A stretch of DNA of 64,000 bases from Dallia pectoralis (taxonomy: Eukaryota > Chordata > Actinopteri > Esociformes > Umbridae), in NCBI GenBank assembly GCA_029465975.1, contig CM055753.1, positions 2,184,643-2,248,642 on the forward strand, in the 5' to 3' direction. Both the position numbers and the translations under genes were made by a program. Shown piece by piece: positions 12,101-24,400 of this stretch (position 1 is its first letter; each line of letters opens with the position of its first letter). The notes below the pieces were generated by a model, which saw only the letters and a list, made by a program, of their open reading frames with translations, was not told the origin of the DNA and made no database searches.

Positions 12101-14097
12101 ATGTTTATTACAGTGACTTTGGATTATCTAAATACTGCCTGTTGTTAAGCCACATTACATTTGTGTTGCTGACTTTTATATTCATGTTTACACCAGGCTT
12201 ATTTGTCAGTGCTTTAAGTTATCGTGATAATTATTACATGTTTACTAGGTGGGAAGTTCAACAAATCAGTCAATATACTAATGTAATGTGTACATTTAAA
12301 AAATATGTAATTCATATCAATTTCTGCATCACCTAATTTCATAACAACATATAGGCCTGGCCTACAGGAAAGAACAGTTTATGTTTAATCTAATATTGTG
12401 TTGGTCATACTGTACAATTAGAACAGTTTATGTTTAATCTAATATTGTGTTAATCATACTGTACAATTAGAACAGTTTATGTTTAATGTAATATTGTGTT
12501 GGTCATACTATACAATTAGAACAGTTTATGTTTAATCTAATATTGTGTTGGTCATATTGTACAATTAGAACAGTTTATGTTTAATCTAATATTGTGTTGG
12601 TCATACTGTACAATTAGAACAGTTTATGTTTAATCTAATATTGTGTTCGTCATACTGTACAATTAGAACAGCTTATGTTTAATCTAATATTGTGTTGGTC
12701 ATACTGTACAATTAGAACAGTTTATGTTTAATCTAATATTGTGTTGGTCATACTGTACAATTAGAACAGTTTATGTTTAATCTAATATTGTGTTGGTCAT
12801 ACTATACAATTAGAACAGTTTATGTTTAATCTAATATTGTGTTGGTCATACTGTACAATTAGAACAGTTTATGTTTAATCTAATATTGTGTTGGTCATAC
12901 TGTACAATTAGAACAGTTTATGTTTAATCTAATATTGTGTTGGTCATACTGTACAATTAGTTAGTGCTTGTCTTTGTTGAATTATACAGAAGATAAAGGG
13001 CTTGAAAAATAATCACATATTAAATTGCAATATTGGTAAAAAAATCGCAATGAGATTATTTTCCAATGTTGTTCAGCCACAATGTTGCGTACAGAGATAG
13101 TAAAATATTTTTGATTATTAAATGCTGAACTTACACTAGATAAAATAAGATCAGATAAAATGAATTGATGTATTTATTTTCTCTGTCTGTGGCTTGATGA
13201 AAGTTGCAGATAACATTTTGTTATCTTACCAAACCTAGGAGTCAGCATGTTGTTGCTTAGCTTTCAAGAAGTGACTGAAAATTTTATGGAAAATACATTT
13301 TGTCGAACCTGCGTTTTATGCACAATAACACTGAATGCGCTTACATCATCTCATCAAATAATTTTCCGTATTTTTTTCAGATAAGCTACTTTGATCCTAG
13401 AACCATATCAAACAGTTCTATGCAAAATTCTTCTTAAAAAAATTGCTTATGTCAACTTTGCCCTCACTTTATTCAGTTCCTGCGTCACGTATCCATAAGC
13501 CTGTTGTCATTTGTCACGTGCGTTTTCTCTGACAAAGACGAGTAAGAGGATTGTTGATTATTTTTTTGCTTTTGTTTTCAGATCAAAGGCTCCTGGTCAG
13601 GGAAGAGTGGCTCTGAGGACACTTCTAATCCATACAGCTACAACAGCATCATAACTAACTGCTGCTCTATACTCTGTGGACCAATGCCTCCCAGGTGAGA
13701 CCCAACATGGTTTAAATGGGTTCAGTCCATTTAGGATGGGATTTAACACGTATTGACAGTTAAAATGGCCCACTTGTGTTCAGACGATTGGAGAACATTT
13801 TATTAATTAATATTAGTTCAAGGCATTCAACTGATTGAACAGGAAACTTGTTTAAGCCCAACCCTGAATCCAGACCCATCTTTCTGAAATGTGTCCTCCA
13901 TGTTTCCCCATGACAGTTTGATTGACAGACAGGGCTTTGTGCCAGTGGAAACGGCAACCCAGACTTCGTCCACTGAGATGGAGGTTCCCATGCTGGCTGC
14001 TAAGGAGACCAATGTGGTAGGAGGGCCCGCCCTTTCCCAGCTCCACCCTCATGCTTCTCAGGTTCTCCCATCACATACCTGCTCATCGCCGCTCTAA
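6501..14097 (+). CDS. zdhhc18: palmitoyltransferase ZDHHC18, eight-exon isoform
   Basis: This is a Golgi-type DHHC S-acyltransferase that moves palmitate from acyl-CoA, through its own cysteine, to protein cysteines. Coding exons are 6501-6751, 8836-8996, 10600-10749, 11212-11349, 11445-11496, 11682-11784, 13582-13694 and 13917-14097. All phases join, giving 382 residues; human ZDHHC18 is of similar length. The start is chosen because MNNCEYQQID matches the family N-terminus; the frame is open further upstream but lacks the motif. Membrane segments lie near residues 64-84, 91-113, 208-230 and 253-275. The Cys-rich domain (CFTCKMFRPPRTSHCSLCDN) leads to DHHC at 191-194, with catalytic Cys194. 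TTNE is at 281-284 and the PaCCT motif NPYSYNSIITN at 301-311. The N-terminus and VVGGP near the C-terminus favour ZDHHC18 over ZDHHC14 or ZDHHC9. I cannot tell which fish duplicate it is. No broken motif is seen. Confidence 0.93.
6752..8835 (+). other. zdhhc18 intron 1
   Basis: This 2,084-base intron starts GTAAGT. Its acceptor TATAG at 8831-8835 is followed by a single base that completes the Asp codon split across the junction. I see no other gene, transposon end or tandem repeat in it. Confidence 0.85.
9164..9193. repeat. (CA)n microsatellite in zdhhc18 intron 2
   Basis: About 15 uninterrupted CA units lie about 170 bases after exon 2. A GC-rich stretch with repeated gctggcggttggggg follows at 9365-9430. 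Confidence 0.9.
11497..11681 (+). other. minor-class (U12) AT-AC intron of zdhhc18
   Basis: Exon 5 ends CCGGCCAG and the intron begins ATATCCTTTT, the textbook U12 5' splice site. It ends in AC at 11680-11681 with no usable AG. A branch-site match (ttcttgact, adenosine near 11668) lies 13 bases from the end, the usual U12 spacing. Joining across it restores the conserved Ser-Ala-Val-Glu-Leu of the family in frame. The intron is 185 bases. Confidence 0.9.
11853..13083. mobile_element. possible non-autonomous DNA transposon in zdhhc18 intron 6
   Basis: The left side starts ttggggctgaacgatt, and the right side read on the other strand starts ttgtggctgaacaaca, so both carry GGCTGAAC in inverted orientation. 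The AT-rich interior with 'gcgatatgattaaacg' and 'aaaatcgcaatgagatt' resembles short fish hAT-type elements. No transposase ORF or clear target duplication is seen. The 49-bp minisatellite lies inside. Confidence 0.4.
12372..12960. repeat. 49-bp minisatellite, 12 copies, in zdhhc18 intron 6
   Basis: The unit gaacagtttatgtttaatct plus aatattgtgttggtcatactgtacaatta recurs every 49 bases with very few substitutions. High identity suggests recent expansion or ongoing homogenisation. It is intronic and has no coding role. Confidence 0.95.
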
Positions 14098-14941
14098 ATC
14101 CCATCAGCCAGCCAGACTGACTGACCCCAGTACAGCTGAACACCCCCCACAGACCAGAATACTGTTTTACTACTGGTCAGAAGCCAGTTCACAGTGATGT
14201 TACAGCACTATCTACAGCACACCTCAGACTCTCCCAATGGCATTGTTCACAGTAAAAGTTTTTGGCTTGAAAGTGGAAATGAAACCTTCTGCACTGTGAG
14301 TTGTTTGACCAATGGTTAAGATGGCTCAATTCAGATTGTCATGTGCCTTTAGGCAAGTAGTATTTCTGGGTGTTTGTACACCACTCCATTAATGTCCTTC
14401 TGTCTATGTATTTGATGACTCCGTGTGACCGTAGCTTCGGGTTCTGCTGGTCCTTGTTTTGGGATGAGGTTGAAAAAAACCTGTTAATAGAACCTGGGTG
14501 CTCAGTTTCTCTTCACAGATGTTGGTTTGTTAAGACGAGTTGTGACCACAGTGACCCTCCAACTATACAAACTGTCTGTGAAGGGTTCTTGCATCTCATA
14601 AGGCTCTCAACTATTTAGGTGTTTTCGTATGTCTGACCTGATTGGGAACCTCCCTCTTGTTTTCCATCAGTCAGCAGAACTTGGTGGATATATACCTGCA
14701 CATTGTACACACAGTATAGTTGTTGTTGTTTACAGAAACCTCCGTTGAAGCATCTGGTATTGTATGTTACTCGACCATGCCATTGTCACAGAAACACACA
14801 AGCTACCTTTTTGCATTTTATATGTTATATTATGCTCTTTTTGTGTTGTTTTTGTCTCGTGTATTTATATATGACATTTTTTAAATATATATATTTTGTC
14901 TATCCGAGCTGTGCAGTATTACATGTTGCATTTTATTTAAA

Positions 14942-14947
14942 AATAAA
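14942..14947 (+). promoter_or_regulatory. candidate polyadenylation signal of the short zdhhc18 isoform
   Basis: AATAAA lies 845 bases after the stop at 14097, in AT-rich sequence. It is the first canonical hexamer I found downstream of that stop. No transcript evidence is available. Confidence 0.4.
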
Positions 14948-15217
14948 ATCCATACTTTTTTACTTAATTTCAGTGGTTGCCATTCTCCTTTTTACTTTGG
15001 CCCCAGTAATCGCTGTTCATGTGTTCAGTTAAATCTCATCTATGGGCTCTTTCCCTTTTGACTGTTAATGTGTGTTTGTGTCTATCTCCCACCACAGGAG
15101 AACAGTTGTGTGGACTTTGCTCTTTTCTGTGCCGGCTAATGAGCTGGGTTGGTTAATTAGCCTGACAGAGACAGAAACAGGGAGGGAGTGTGAGGACAAA
15201 GGAAGGGTTTGGTGAGA

Positions 15218-15310
15218 AGGCTGTTCGTCAGGCTGTTCGTCAGGCTGTTTGTCAGGCTGTTTGTCAGGCTGTTTGTCAGGCTGTTTGTCAGGCTGTTTGT
15301 CAGGCTGTTG
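15218..15310. repeat. 12-bp tandem repeat (ttgtcaggctgt)
   Basis: About eight copies of a 12-base unit, varying TTCGTC or TTTGTC. It lies in the intron of the long zdhhc18 form or downstream of the short form. Confidence 0.85.
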
Positions 15311-16432
15311 TCGTGTCTGCGCCAGATCAGATTGCGTAAGTTGTCTGACTGAGCAAATGCCATCCCAGTTGCAGTAGTGTGAGGATGTCTAATCTGTTAG
15401 AAGCCTGGCTGTCACAGTATCACAGTCCTGCTGTTCTCCCTGTAACACTACTGATTTATATCATCTCAGACGGGATCGGATCATATATGGGTCAGCCTCT
15501 CTTAGTTTGGATCGTGTTTGCTACTTGTGAGCTTCATAAAAACATTTTTGCTTCATATATTATCATTTTTTTATTTTGACCTTAAATGTTGTCCAATCTT
15601 CAGAACATACTTTTATTAGTGAAACAATAGATTTTGTTTCAATGATGGCCTAGTTGTTGGGACCTAGAACCAGCATGTTTTTTGCCTTTAAGAATTGAAG
15701 CTTACATGGTTTGACAGAATGATTCCACAGAGAAGAAATTCCCTAAACGATTACATTTCCCTCAGTGGCTAAGTGTTAGTGCCACGAAGTCTGTTGTCTG
15801 GTGTTAGTAGGCCAAATTAAATCTGAAAACAACATGTCTCTTTTACACAAATGCAGAATCACCATTTTCAGAGTTTCATTTTGATCTAGTGGCAATTCAA
15901 ATCTTTGACTGCACTAGATTTGCAATGTTCCCAGATAGATTAGCCAGTGTTTTACGTAACAGTATCAGTCAGAAACTCATCTCAAATGTTCTTACACTGT
16001 TGGGTTTTGTTGACCTTTGGCATTTTTTATTAGTACTATAAGTAACATTAACAATTTACAGTGAAATAAATGACAAATCATGTTTTTATCGTGAGTACAT
16101 GGTCAGTGTTCCGTGAGCATCAGAAAGACAATGGAGTTATTTTCATGGTTTTGCATCACCATTTAAAACGACTGTTTTCCCCCGATCCATTTAAATGCCT
16201 GCATTTCCACTCTTGTTTAGTGACTAAGTGTAGAGTGTGACGTCAGTATAAAACCGCCCTCTCCACTTTCTGTTCCTATACAATGGCAACGTTTTCTCCT
16301 TTCAGCAGAACCCACTATTTTTACTTCTCTTTTTTTCTCACTCTGTTTCTCTGCTACACCAGTTTACCTTTAATCTCTAATTTCTGTCTCTATCCTTTCC
16401 TTTTTTCTTTGCATCACTCCTCTTCCATCCAG

Positions 16433-16813
16433 TGTGCTCAGGGAACTATAGACTTGTTGGAGACAGCCTCTCGCTCTCCGTGCCCCCAGACAGGGAAACC
16501 CCAGGCCGTCGTTACTTCCTGCCCAGACGCCAACCCCGCAGTAACCATCAACCCTGCTCTGATCTCTGACCCAGCCGCGATGCCCTCTCTGACCTGCGGG
16601 GGCCGCCACCTCAGCCACACCACCAGTCCTCCAGACGAACCCCGTCAACCTCACCAACACCATAACCGGCACCACAAGACCCGAACGAAGAAGAGCCACA
16701 GCAGTAAGCGGGCCGCTCTGCACGTTTCCAGCCTCAGCCCACCCACTTCTCCGGGTCCCGGTCTCACTGGAACACAGCACCAAGGAAGGGGCAGCTTTAT
16801 TGCGTTGCCCTGA
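16433..16813 (+). CDS. zdhhc18: alternative last coding exon of zdhhc18 (long isoform)
   Basis: A strong polypyrimidine acceptor (cactcctcttccatccag) ends at 16432. The next 381 bases are open to TGA at 16813. Exon 8 contains an internal donor (GTG/GTAGGA at 14017) in phase 0, and this exon reads in phase 0, so the join gives ETNV then CAQGTIDLLETASRSP. The tail is Pro/Ser-rich with a His/Lys stretch (HQHHNRHHKTRTKKSHSSKR). The product would be about 482 residues, close to ZDHHC14, whose tail is longer. A cytosolic regulatory tail is likely, by inference. Not confirmed by a transcript. Confidence 0.6.
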   Translation, partial: CAQGTIDLLETASRSPCPQTGKPQAVVTSCPDANPAVTINPALISDPAAMPSLTCGGRHLSHTTSPPDEPRQPHQHHNRHHKTRTKKSHSSKRAALHVSSLSPPTSPGPGLTGTQHQGRGSFIALP

Positions 16814-18380
16814 CGACGTCATCTATATTCACAGTCTATGTTTAGTGAGCCTGTGCTTCCTTCCACAGCTCAGAGATTCTACAGGCTATACCAGTCAGTT
16901 TAGTTATGCTTGCCTAAATCACGAGTACACCTGTGGCGAGAGACAAAGTTTAGACGCAGCCGGTTGCGTCCTCGGATCTGGCAATGTTTTTTTTCTCACT
17001 CCTCCGTGTTCCAGTGTTGGTCGTGACATGCCCACCTGAGCCACTTCAGCTTGTGTTAAGCCAATAGCGTGTTTGCCTGTTTGTGTATGACTCTTGCCAA
17101 TCTCCTTCTACCTCTGTAATTTTTACACCATAGCGAGGCAAAGGAAATCGTACCGATTTAATCTATTTTTATATTTTGTAATATTGAATTGAGCGTGAAC
17201 CAGATGGTGTTGTTCTACTCTATGTGGAACGTCGTGGCCGTGCAACTCAATATCAGTGAGAGGGGTTTGTTTTGAGTTTTTTCAAAACAGAAATGAGTCT
17301 CACTCATTAACAAACCGTCGGATACAACTGAAATGTAACTCCCGTTGTTTTTCGAAAAGCACAAAGAAAATTGTAATATTGTGAGTGGTGAATATAGTTA
17401 ATCAAATGTTCTTTGCCTTTTTAAAAATATCTGAAGACACCCAGCTGGCACTATTAAGCCTCAGTAAAGATAATCTGTGCTGTGTTAGGAGTGATCTCTA
17501 CCCTGGACAAATACCCCAAAATCCTTCTCAATGAGGGAACTAAATCAGGCAGATGATGATGATTTTAGCAAGTAGCAGTTTCTCTGAATGTGAAGAGATC
17601 CTCGCATTAATAACAGTAGCTTTCATTCATACTGGAGGTCAGTAGATGTGACTAGTAATCACATGGACATGGGAGAAGTGAATTGGCTGCAAAGGACATC
17701 TTGAAAATCTGCTCTTTTCCTATTTATGCTTACTAACCACTACTTCAACAAAGAAATAGCTGAAGTCAGTACCACAATATACCTCAGAAATGCCTCACTC
17801 CACTAATGGGTGTTTCTTTGTCTTGCTATGCACCGTTTCTCGTGTAAACCTCTCTAATAATTTATCTGAGTCATGTTAGCAGTGTGGTATATTGCATGTG
17901 GTGGCCTCAGGCAATGACCAAATAGTCTTCAGGCCACATTGTACACTCAGATCTTATGGTCATTCCTTAATTCACAAGCGATGCCATGCGTGGATCAGCC
18001 ATCTTGTTTTAGCAATATTAAACCAATTATGGCCCCGTGTTTACTATTTTCTGAATAATTTAATGCTTTGTTATGATATATGATATGAAAGTGAATTAGG
18101 ACCGTGTTTGTTCAGATTAAAATCTGTATGCGCGTGTTTTAGATTTGATGTACAAGTTCAATGTGAAAGTTTTTGTTGATACACTTTGTTATATCATTCC
18201 CAGCAATGTTTGCACAAGAAAATGCAATGAACCTTTTCATGTTAACACTGATTAACTAAAACGTTATGTGAAGCAAAGCGTGTTGGTCATCTCCCAACAA
18301 GGCCACATGTACAGGTCCGGGTAGATTAGATGGTAAGCAAACCATCCGTTCTTGTAATCAACTTGTTGGATGCGGTAGAA
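16814..18380 (+). other. probable 3' untranslated region of the long zdhhc18 form, or intergenic
   Basis: No coding island or transposon was seen. An ATTAAA lies at 18116-18121 and a canonical AATAAA only at 19733-19738, after the Tc1 fragment, so the 3' end is undecided. Confidence 0.4.
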
Positions 18381-18429
18381 ATAGGCAAGCGTAAAGACCT
18401 GAGGAACATTGACACGGGTGAGATTGTCC

Positions 18430-18955
18430 GGCCAGACGTATGGCTCAGAACACTTCTGTAATGGCTTGTGGGGTGCTCCCGGTCATTAGTGTGGACTAGT
18501 GTGTTGGATTGCCCAAGGCTTGACGATACACGAGGGCAACATGGACTATGTGGTCTGGTCCGAACCAACGGAAAGGGTTACTGTGACACAGGTCACAGAA
18601 AATGTAATGATGGCTACAGGAGGAATGTGTCACAGCACACAGTCCATCACACCCTACACTGTACGGGGTATCTGTAGCTGCAGACTGGAGTACCCAACAT
18701 GGCCCCCCTCACAATACCATTGAGCATCTGTGGGATGTACTGTACTAACAAGTCTGATCCATGGCAGCGCCACCTCACAGCTTACAGGACTTAAAGGATC
18801 TGCTGCTAATGTCTTGGTGCCAGGTACCACAGCAGGCCATCAGGAGTCACGTAGAGTCCGCGTCTCGGCGGGTCCACGTTGTTCCGTCGGCACTCTGTGG
18901 ACCAACAGCATATTTGGCAGGTGGTCGTCATGTTTTGACGCACCAGTGTACACAT
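18430..18955 (+). mobile_element. internally deleted Tc1/mariner transposon fragment
   Basis: Bases 18480-18680 encode the DNA-binding half of a Tc1-type transposase (MDYVVWSEPTERVTVTQVTE, then NVSQHTVHHTL). This runs directly into the last catalytic part (EHLWDVLY-like near 18725, DLKDLLLMSWCQVPQ near 18795). The middle of the DDE domain is missing and frames are broken. It is a non-autonomous fossil. Confidence 0.75.
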
Positions 18956-18959
18956 TTGT

Positions 18960-20140
18960 ATTATGACCTGTGTTTTATTGTTGTTTTCCCACAACTCATT
19001 AACTTAGACATTGATTGGTGACCATTGACGAGGAAAACAATGCATTGTGGAATTGTATTCTATGTGTTTACCAAGGGCTTGATGTGTTTTTTTTATAGCC
19101 AAGTGACAAAAATAGACAATTGATAAAAAATACAGATATAAAAAGGTTATTTTTTATCTCTGATCCAGAAGAAACGCTGTTTGTTGATTTCTTTGTTAAT
19201 TTATTTTCAACAGTATCGATTTTTTGTTTATGGAAAACTATTTAAACGCACTAGATATTACAGTTTAAATGTAATGGTAAATGTATTGGGTGTTAAGGTT
19301 CTGTAATTATTAAGGTTGTTGGGCCAGCAAAAGTAAGGTTTTTGTTTTAGTTCCCAAGTTAGCGTGGTGCATATCCACCTAGTGAAATTACAGTAAAACA
19401 CATCGTTCATGTAATACGGGACACATCCACCAGGTGGCGATGGTTACAATGAAATGGACACACTATCAGAACACTGGACTGGAATGGATGCAACGGTCAC
19501 TAAAACAGCTGCAACATCATGCAAAACAGATTTACCAAAATTATACTTTTTCTTGAAAAAATACTGTTTTTAATCACATTATTTGGTACCCACTTTAGAG
19601 AATGCACATGTTTGTTTACGTTTGGTTATGAAATATGTCCACAGTAGTGTTACAGTATGTCATCTTTGTTGAGTAATTCGAACAGAAATGCATATAATGT
19701 CAAAGCCGACTGAAGCATGTGGGGTGTTGCACAATAAAATATTGACTCCATGATTTTCTTCTTGAGCGACAGGTCTTTGATATGCACGCCTCTCTACTTC
19801 AGTTTGCCTGTGCTATCGAAAGGATATGAGTGAAGTGATGTACCCACAATGATAGGAAAGTGGAACTGACATTTTTTTTGCCGTTTCCATAATGAAAAAT
19901 GCTTGATAGGATTAGGGTTCAGTTTAGGGTTGAAGAAATGGGAAAATACAGAATTATGTTTCTGTTCTCCAATGAGCCTCCCTGTGTGTTGTTTTGACAA
20001 TTCCCACTGGTAAATATGGAATTAGGCATTACTGGTTAGCTTTCATGGATAGGTTAAGTTTAGGCATGAAGCTTTAGTATTTTTCAGTAGGGGAGAAGCA
20101 GCATGAATGCATTGGTTAATGGTCCTTGCACGGATGGAAA
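18960..20140. other. AT-rich stretch with nothing recognised except one AATAAA
   Basis: AATAAA at 19733-19738 could serve a long zdhhc18 3' UTR. Otherwise I see no gene, transposon end or tandem repeat. Confidence 0.4.
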
Positions 20141-20143
20141 AAA

Positions 20144-20147
<4 letters not shown>

Positions 20148-20180
<33 letters not shown>
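20148..20180. repeat. (TG)n microsatellite
   Basis: About 16 TG units following a poly-A run. Confidence 0.9.
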
Positions 20181-20182
<2 letters not shown>

Positions 20183-20189
20183 TGTGAGA

Positions 20190-21380
20190 GAGGTTTAGGG
20201 TTACCTTATGTGTGGGAGGTTCAGGTTTACTGTTTCTCTGTCCATGACAGTATTTCTGAATGCCAGGCATTGCCAGTAGCTTGATGCCTTTGTATCCCTC
20301 AATAAATTCCCTGGATTGACAAAGAAGAGAGTGCATGTAGACTACATCAGTGGGCTATGCTAGCAGTTGAACTACCCGGCACTTTAATTACACCCAGAAA
20401 AAAACAACCAGTGATTCTCAGACTTCAAATACATCTAGCCTCCCTCTATGACATGGTTACGGCAGGTTGAGTCACCCTAAAGATACTTCCTGGACGGCTC
20501 CATCAATGAAATTTCTAGCTCTGACCTATTTTGAACGTTCCAGACAGCAAGCTACCTCGTCTGTTGAGCTGTGGTCAAATAACGTTTGAAATCAGTGCAC
20601 CGGTGTGAAGGACATAACAGTGTTTACTTGGCAAGTAACACTTTCTCCCTAACGTGCACACGCCTCACTCCGACCCGAGTCCTCGTATTCGCCAACGCGT
20701 GTGAGAGCTCCTACTCAAGCTCCTTCAACGTGAGCTCCACAAATGAACAAAGGCTGGGCGAACGTTTGTGATTGTTTTCACTGCGTTTTGTCATTTTAAA
20801 GGTTAGAAGTAGGTTTTACACACATGCACGTGATCCCCGAGGGATCTGAACCTAAACCTTTGGATTGTGTGCTGTTATTTTCTTCGTCAGTCTTTGTATT
20901 ACAGCACAGTGACATACAAAGAGTGTCTGGTATTCATAGAAATAGATAGATTCCTACACCAGCCGATGATGAAGTCAATATTCATTACTGCTCCATCTGA
21001 CATTGGATCCTATTTCTGTTTGTGTTCATGTTACTATCAGTGATTTAATCTGTTTTTTTATTATACACATGTTTTTCAGTCAGGAAATGCATAAAGATTT
21101 TTGATGAGCAGTTCTTGCTGTCCAACCCAAATGACAGGTTGCAGTGTTTAGAGTAACGAGGCCCAGGGTCCCATTTCAGCCATGTTGTGGCTGCGTAAAA
21201 ATTGTTTTTGGAGAGAATTATTGCAGAAAATCATAGTGATTCCCATTTCACTGACAAGGATCCATGATTGTCCGTAGCTACATAAACATAATACGGCTCT
21301 ATCCCTACTGCAAGCGTACTGGTTAAAGTGGGCCTGTTCAATGAAGGATCCTGAGTGACAAAATGGACAAAACACGAATG
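20190..21380. other. stretch with nothing recognised
   Basis: Only short ORFs without recognisable peptides. No splice-flanked island, repeat array or transposon end. Confidence 0.45.
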
Positions 21381-21385
21381 ATCCA

Positions 21386-21386
<1 letters not shown>

Positions 21387-21425
<39 letters not shown>
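21387..21425. repeat. (CA)n microsatellite
   Basis: About 19 CA units. Cys/Val-rich ORFs on the - strand are its shadow. Confidence 0.9.
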
Positions 21426-21427
<2 letters not shown>

Positions 21428-21429
21428 AT

Positions 21430-24400
21430 AACACAAATGTATCCTACCTTTTAATTAGATGACCTGTAGAAATCATTGTGATATAACATTTTCAGTACTT
21501 GTTCTAAGGCATTGTGTGACCCGTCCGTACACACGAGTGTTCTCAAGTTAAGGTTATGGTTACTTATCACGCCAGTGTGGTTTACTGAACCATTTTCGTT
21601 ACACACGAATGAAACAAATCTGATGACATCCAACTGGCTGTAATAATGTAGCTGTCAGCTTCACAGGGTTTGTTGTGTTAGTTAATTTGGCAACTGAATA
21701 TGACCTGGAGCATCTAGCTTTTGTTAAAAGTAAAGCCTGCATATTGGGATCGGTTTATTCAGGAATACTGTTGAACTGAGTTGGAGTGAGATTAACCGCG
21801 GAACACTAAGCCCCCTGTGGTCATTCAGATTTTATGTCACCTCTCCATGTTGCCGTCTTTCATCACCGTATGCCACTTAGAGTCATTTATTTGTCACTTC
21901 GGAAAAAGCCAGATCGGCTATGTTTCGCTCGTGCTTCAAGATGTGCCCCATCAGAAGTCAATTTACATTTTCATAATGGGATTTAATAAACATTAGTAAT
22001 GACTGTGCTGAAAATGCTCTGTTGTGTATAATCTCAATATGAGGTGATTTATTCTTCTGGTGTGTAGTTCAATCTGAATGAGTGCAAACGTAGCCAAAAT
22101 ACAATGTTTCATTTGATTTAATAACAACATAAACAGTATTTGTTGGTTCAGTTTTGTTAGTAACACACAAAAAGCAGTGAATATTCACTCTTGCAACCAT
22201 TAAGTTTAGGTTCAGAAAGATGCCCAACTATGAATGAGATGTCAGCTATTAAATATTTTGTCTGTGAAAGGTAGACACAGTACACAAAATATTTTCTGTA
22301 GTTAAATCCTCGCTTTGTTACAGCCCAAAATGTTCAAATAGAGGCACAGATGACATCCTTCTGAAATAGAAATGATCTTATTTGTCTGTAAGGAACGTAG
22401 AGGCTGTAGGGAGTAACAGACACATTCCTATGGAGCAGGTGACTGACAGAACTACACTCATAATATACACATGCTTGTTGCCTATAAACATTTCCTGACC
22501 ACATGTTCCTCTTTCTGTTATCTTTGTTTGTCCATGCTCTTTGAATAATGTGAATGTTCAAAATGGGTTCCTCAGGTTCATTTTTGTTAATTGTTTTATT
22601 CTTTAACTTAAAAATCGCTACTTTTTTTTTCCAAATGCTCTTATTTCTGAAACGTCCAAACCTATTGGCATGAGCTTGGTACCTCACTGATACCCCCCAT
22701 GCTACGGAAAAAGGCCCAGCTCTCGCTCTCACTTTCCTCACAGTTATTTTGACACTCACACCCTTTTTGATTCACTCTCAACTTTTCTCTCCTATCCTGG
22801 ACTTCTTTCTGTCATTGCCTAGACATGATTTCCTCCCTCCCTCCCTCTCCCTCCCTCCCTCTTCTTAAATGTTTCTGCCAACACAGTCTGAACCACATAC
22901 CGCGGGTTTATCTGAAAAACAAAGACACACAACCAACCTGGCAACCCGACTATAAGGCCTCAAGCCCTTGTGATAGAGGCAGTCTCCATGTGCCCAAAAA
23001 GAACGGCGAGAAAAGGAACAAATAGTTTTTATTGCTACCTAGCTAAAACAGTTAATTACATATGGTCTCTGATGTGGATTCTATTCTGTAGGCCTGTCTG
23101 TGAACATACTCTGTGGTTCATTGGAAACTGCCTATTTCATCGCCACTTTCCACCCTGTGCTTGTAGCACTACACTATACATTTACATGTGACAGTGTGTG
23201 GAAAGCCACTGTGTGTATATGTGTGTGTGTGTCGCCATGCACAAGGCATTAGTGAACACACGCACGCACACACACACGCACGCACCCGTAACATGAAGTC
23301 ACAGGTCCACACACACTGAGAAAGAATATGTAGATATGCAAAAGCAACCATAGACAACAATATAGATAAAGTAACATCAGTATGTTTGTTATTTTGATTT
23401 TTCCCTCCCGTCTAGCACTGATTTGGCTGATTTGGCTTTCACTAAGGCACTCTTTCTACTAATGGGTTGTGTTGTTATTTCACTTAGCTATCTTACGGTG
23501 AATGCACTGTACACTGTAAGTTGTTCTGGATAAGATGTCATATGAAATGTCTTAGACTGCTTACTTGTTCACGTTGTTTATTAAAAGAACACTAACTTTC
23601 CTTCCTCACATTCTTGGTCATTGCAGTACACACAGTGGAGTTTAGATTGAGTTCAAACCGTTCTTGTTGTAGTCTTTCGGCTTTCCGGCACTCTTCGTAG
23701 TCACCATATGGTGGTCTTCCTCGAATTGTACAGCCTGGCCTGGTTTTAGGAGCCGAGAAACCGGAGCAATTATAGATTACTGGTGTACTAGTTGTTTACT
23801 GCCGTACTCACCAGCTAGCTTGAGCTTGTCTCTAGTGCCCTACAGTTCAGGCTGCCAGAACCCTCCAGTTAGAAGCTTAAATGACTACGCTTTCTATTGC
23901 CAGCACCTGCAATTAACCAGCCACAGGTAAGCTCAGTTTCAAAGTAAAGAATCATCTGCTTGAAATCTTCCAGGATTTTTTGTAATAAAGCTTTTTCTGT
24001 GGAATTAACTACGAGTTGATAAACTACGGTTTGGTATTCACACCGCAGGTATTTTTTTCCAACTGCAAACCAGATATTTATCATTTAATCAGTTTTTAGT
24101 AGAAATGGTGACAATACTTTTGGCCACTTGGTCTATAGTTCCCCAGCGGTAAGACGGCATGTTGACCGGTTCTACTTAAATAGTTGATCCACAAAAGAAG
24201 AAAGCATCCGCGATCCACTTAGTAGTATGTAACCTGCTTGTCCTGTCTTCACTCTCCTTCGCTGCTGATCAAACGCTTAACAGGGATTCCACTTTCCACC
24301 CATTTTCCTGTTTCTCAAATAGCACTTCCTGTATGGTTGCCAAGTCAGTCACTAGGAGTTAGAACGTTGTTTGATGGACAGTTTCTTGGAATATACACAG

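Noticed and set aside
22334..22759. 141-codon - strand ORF
   Set aside because: No recognisable domain or conserved motif and no splice partners; consistent with chance in AT-rich DNA.
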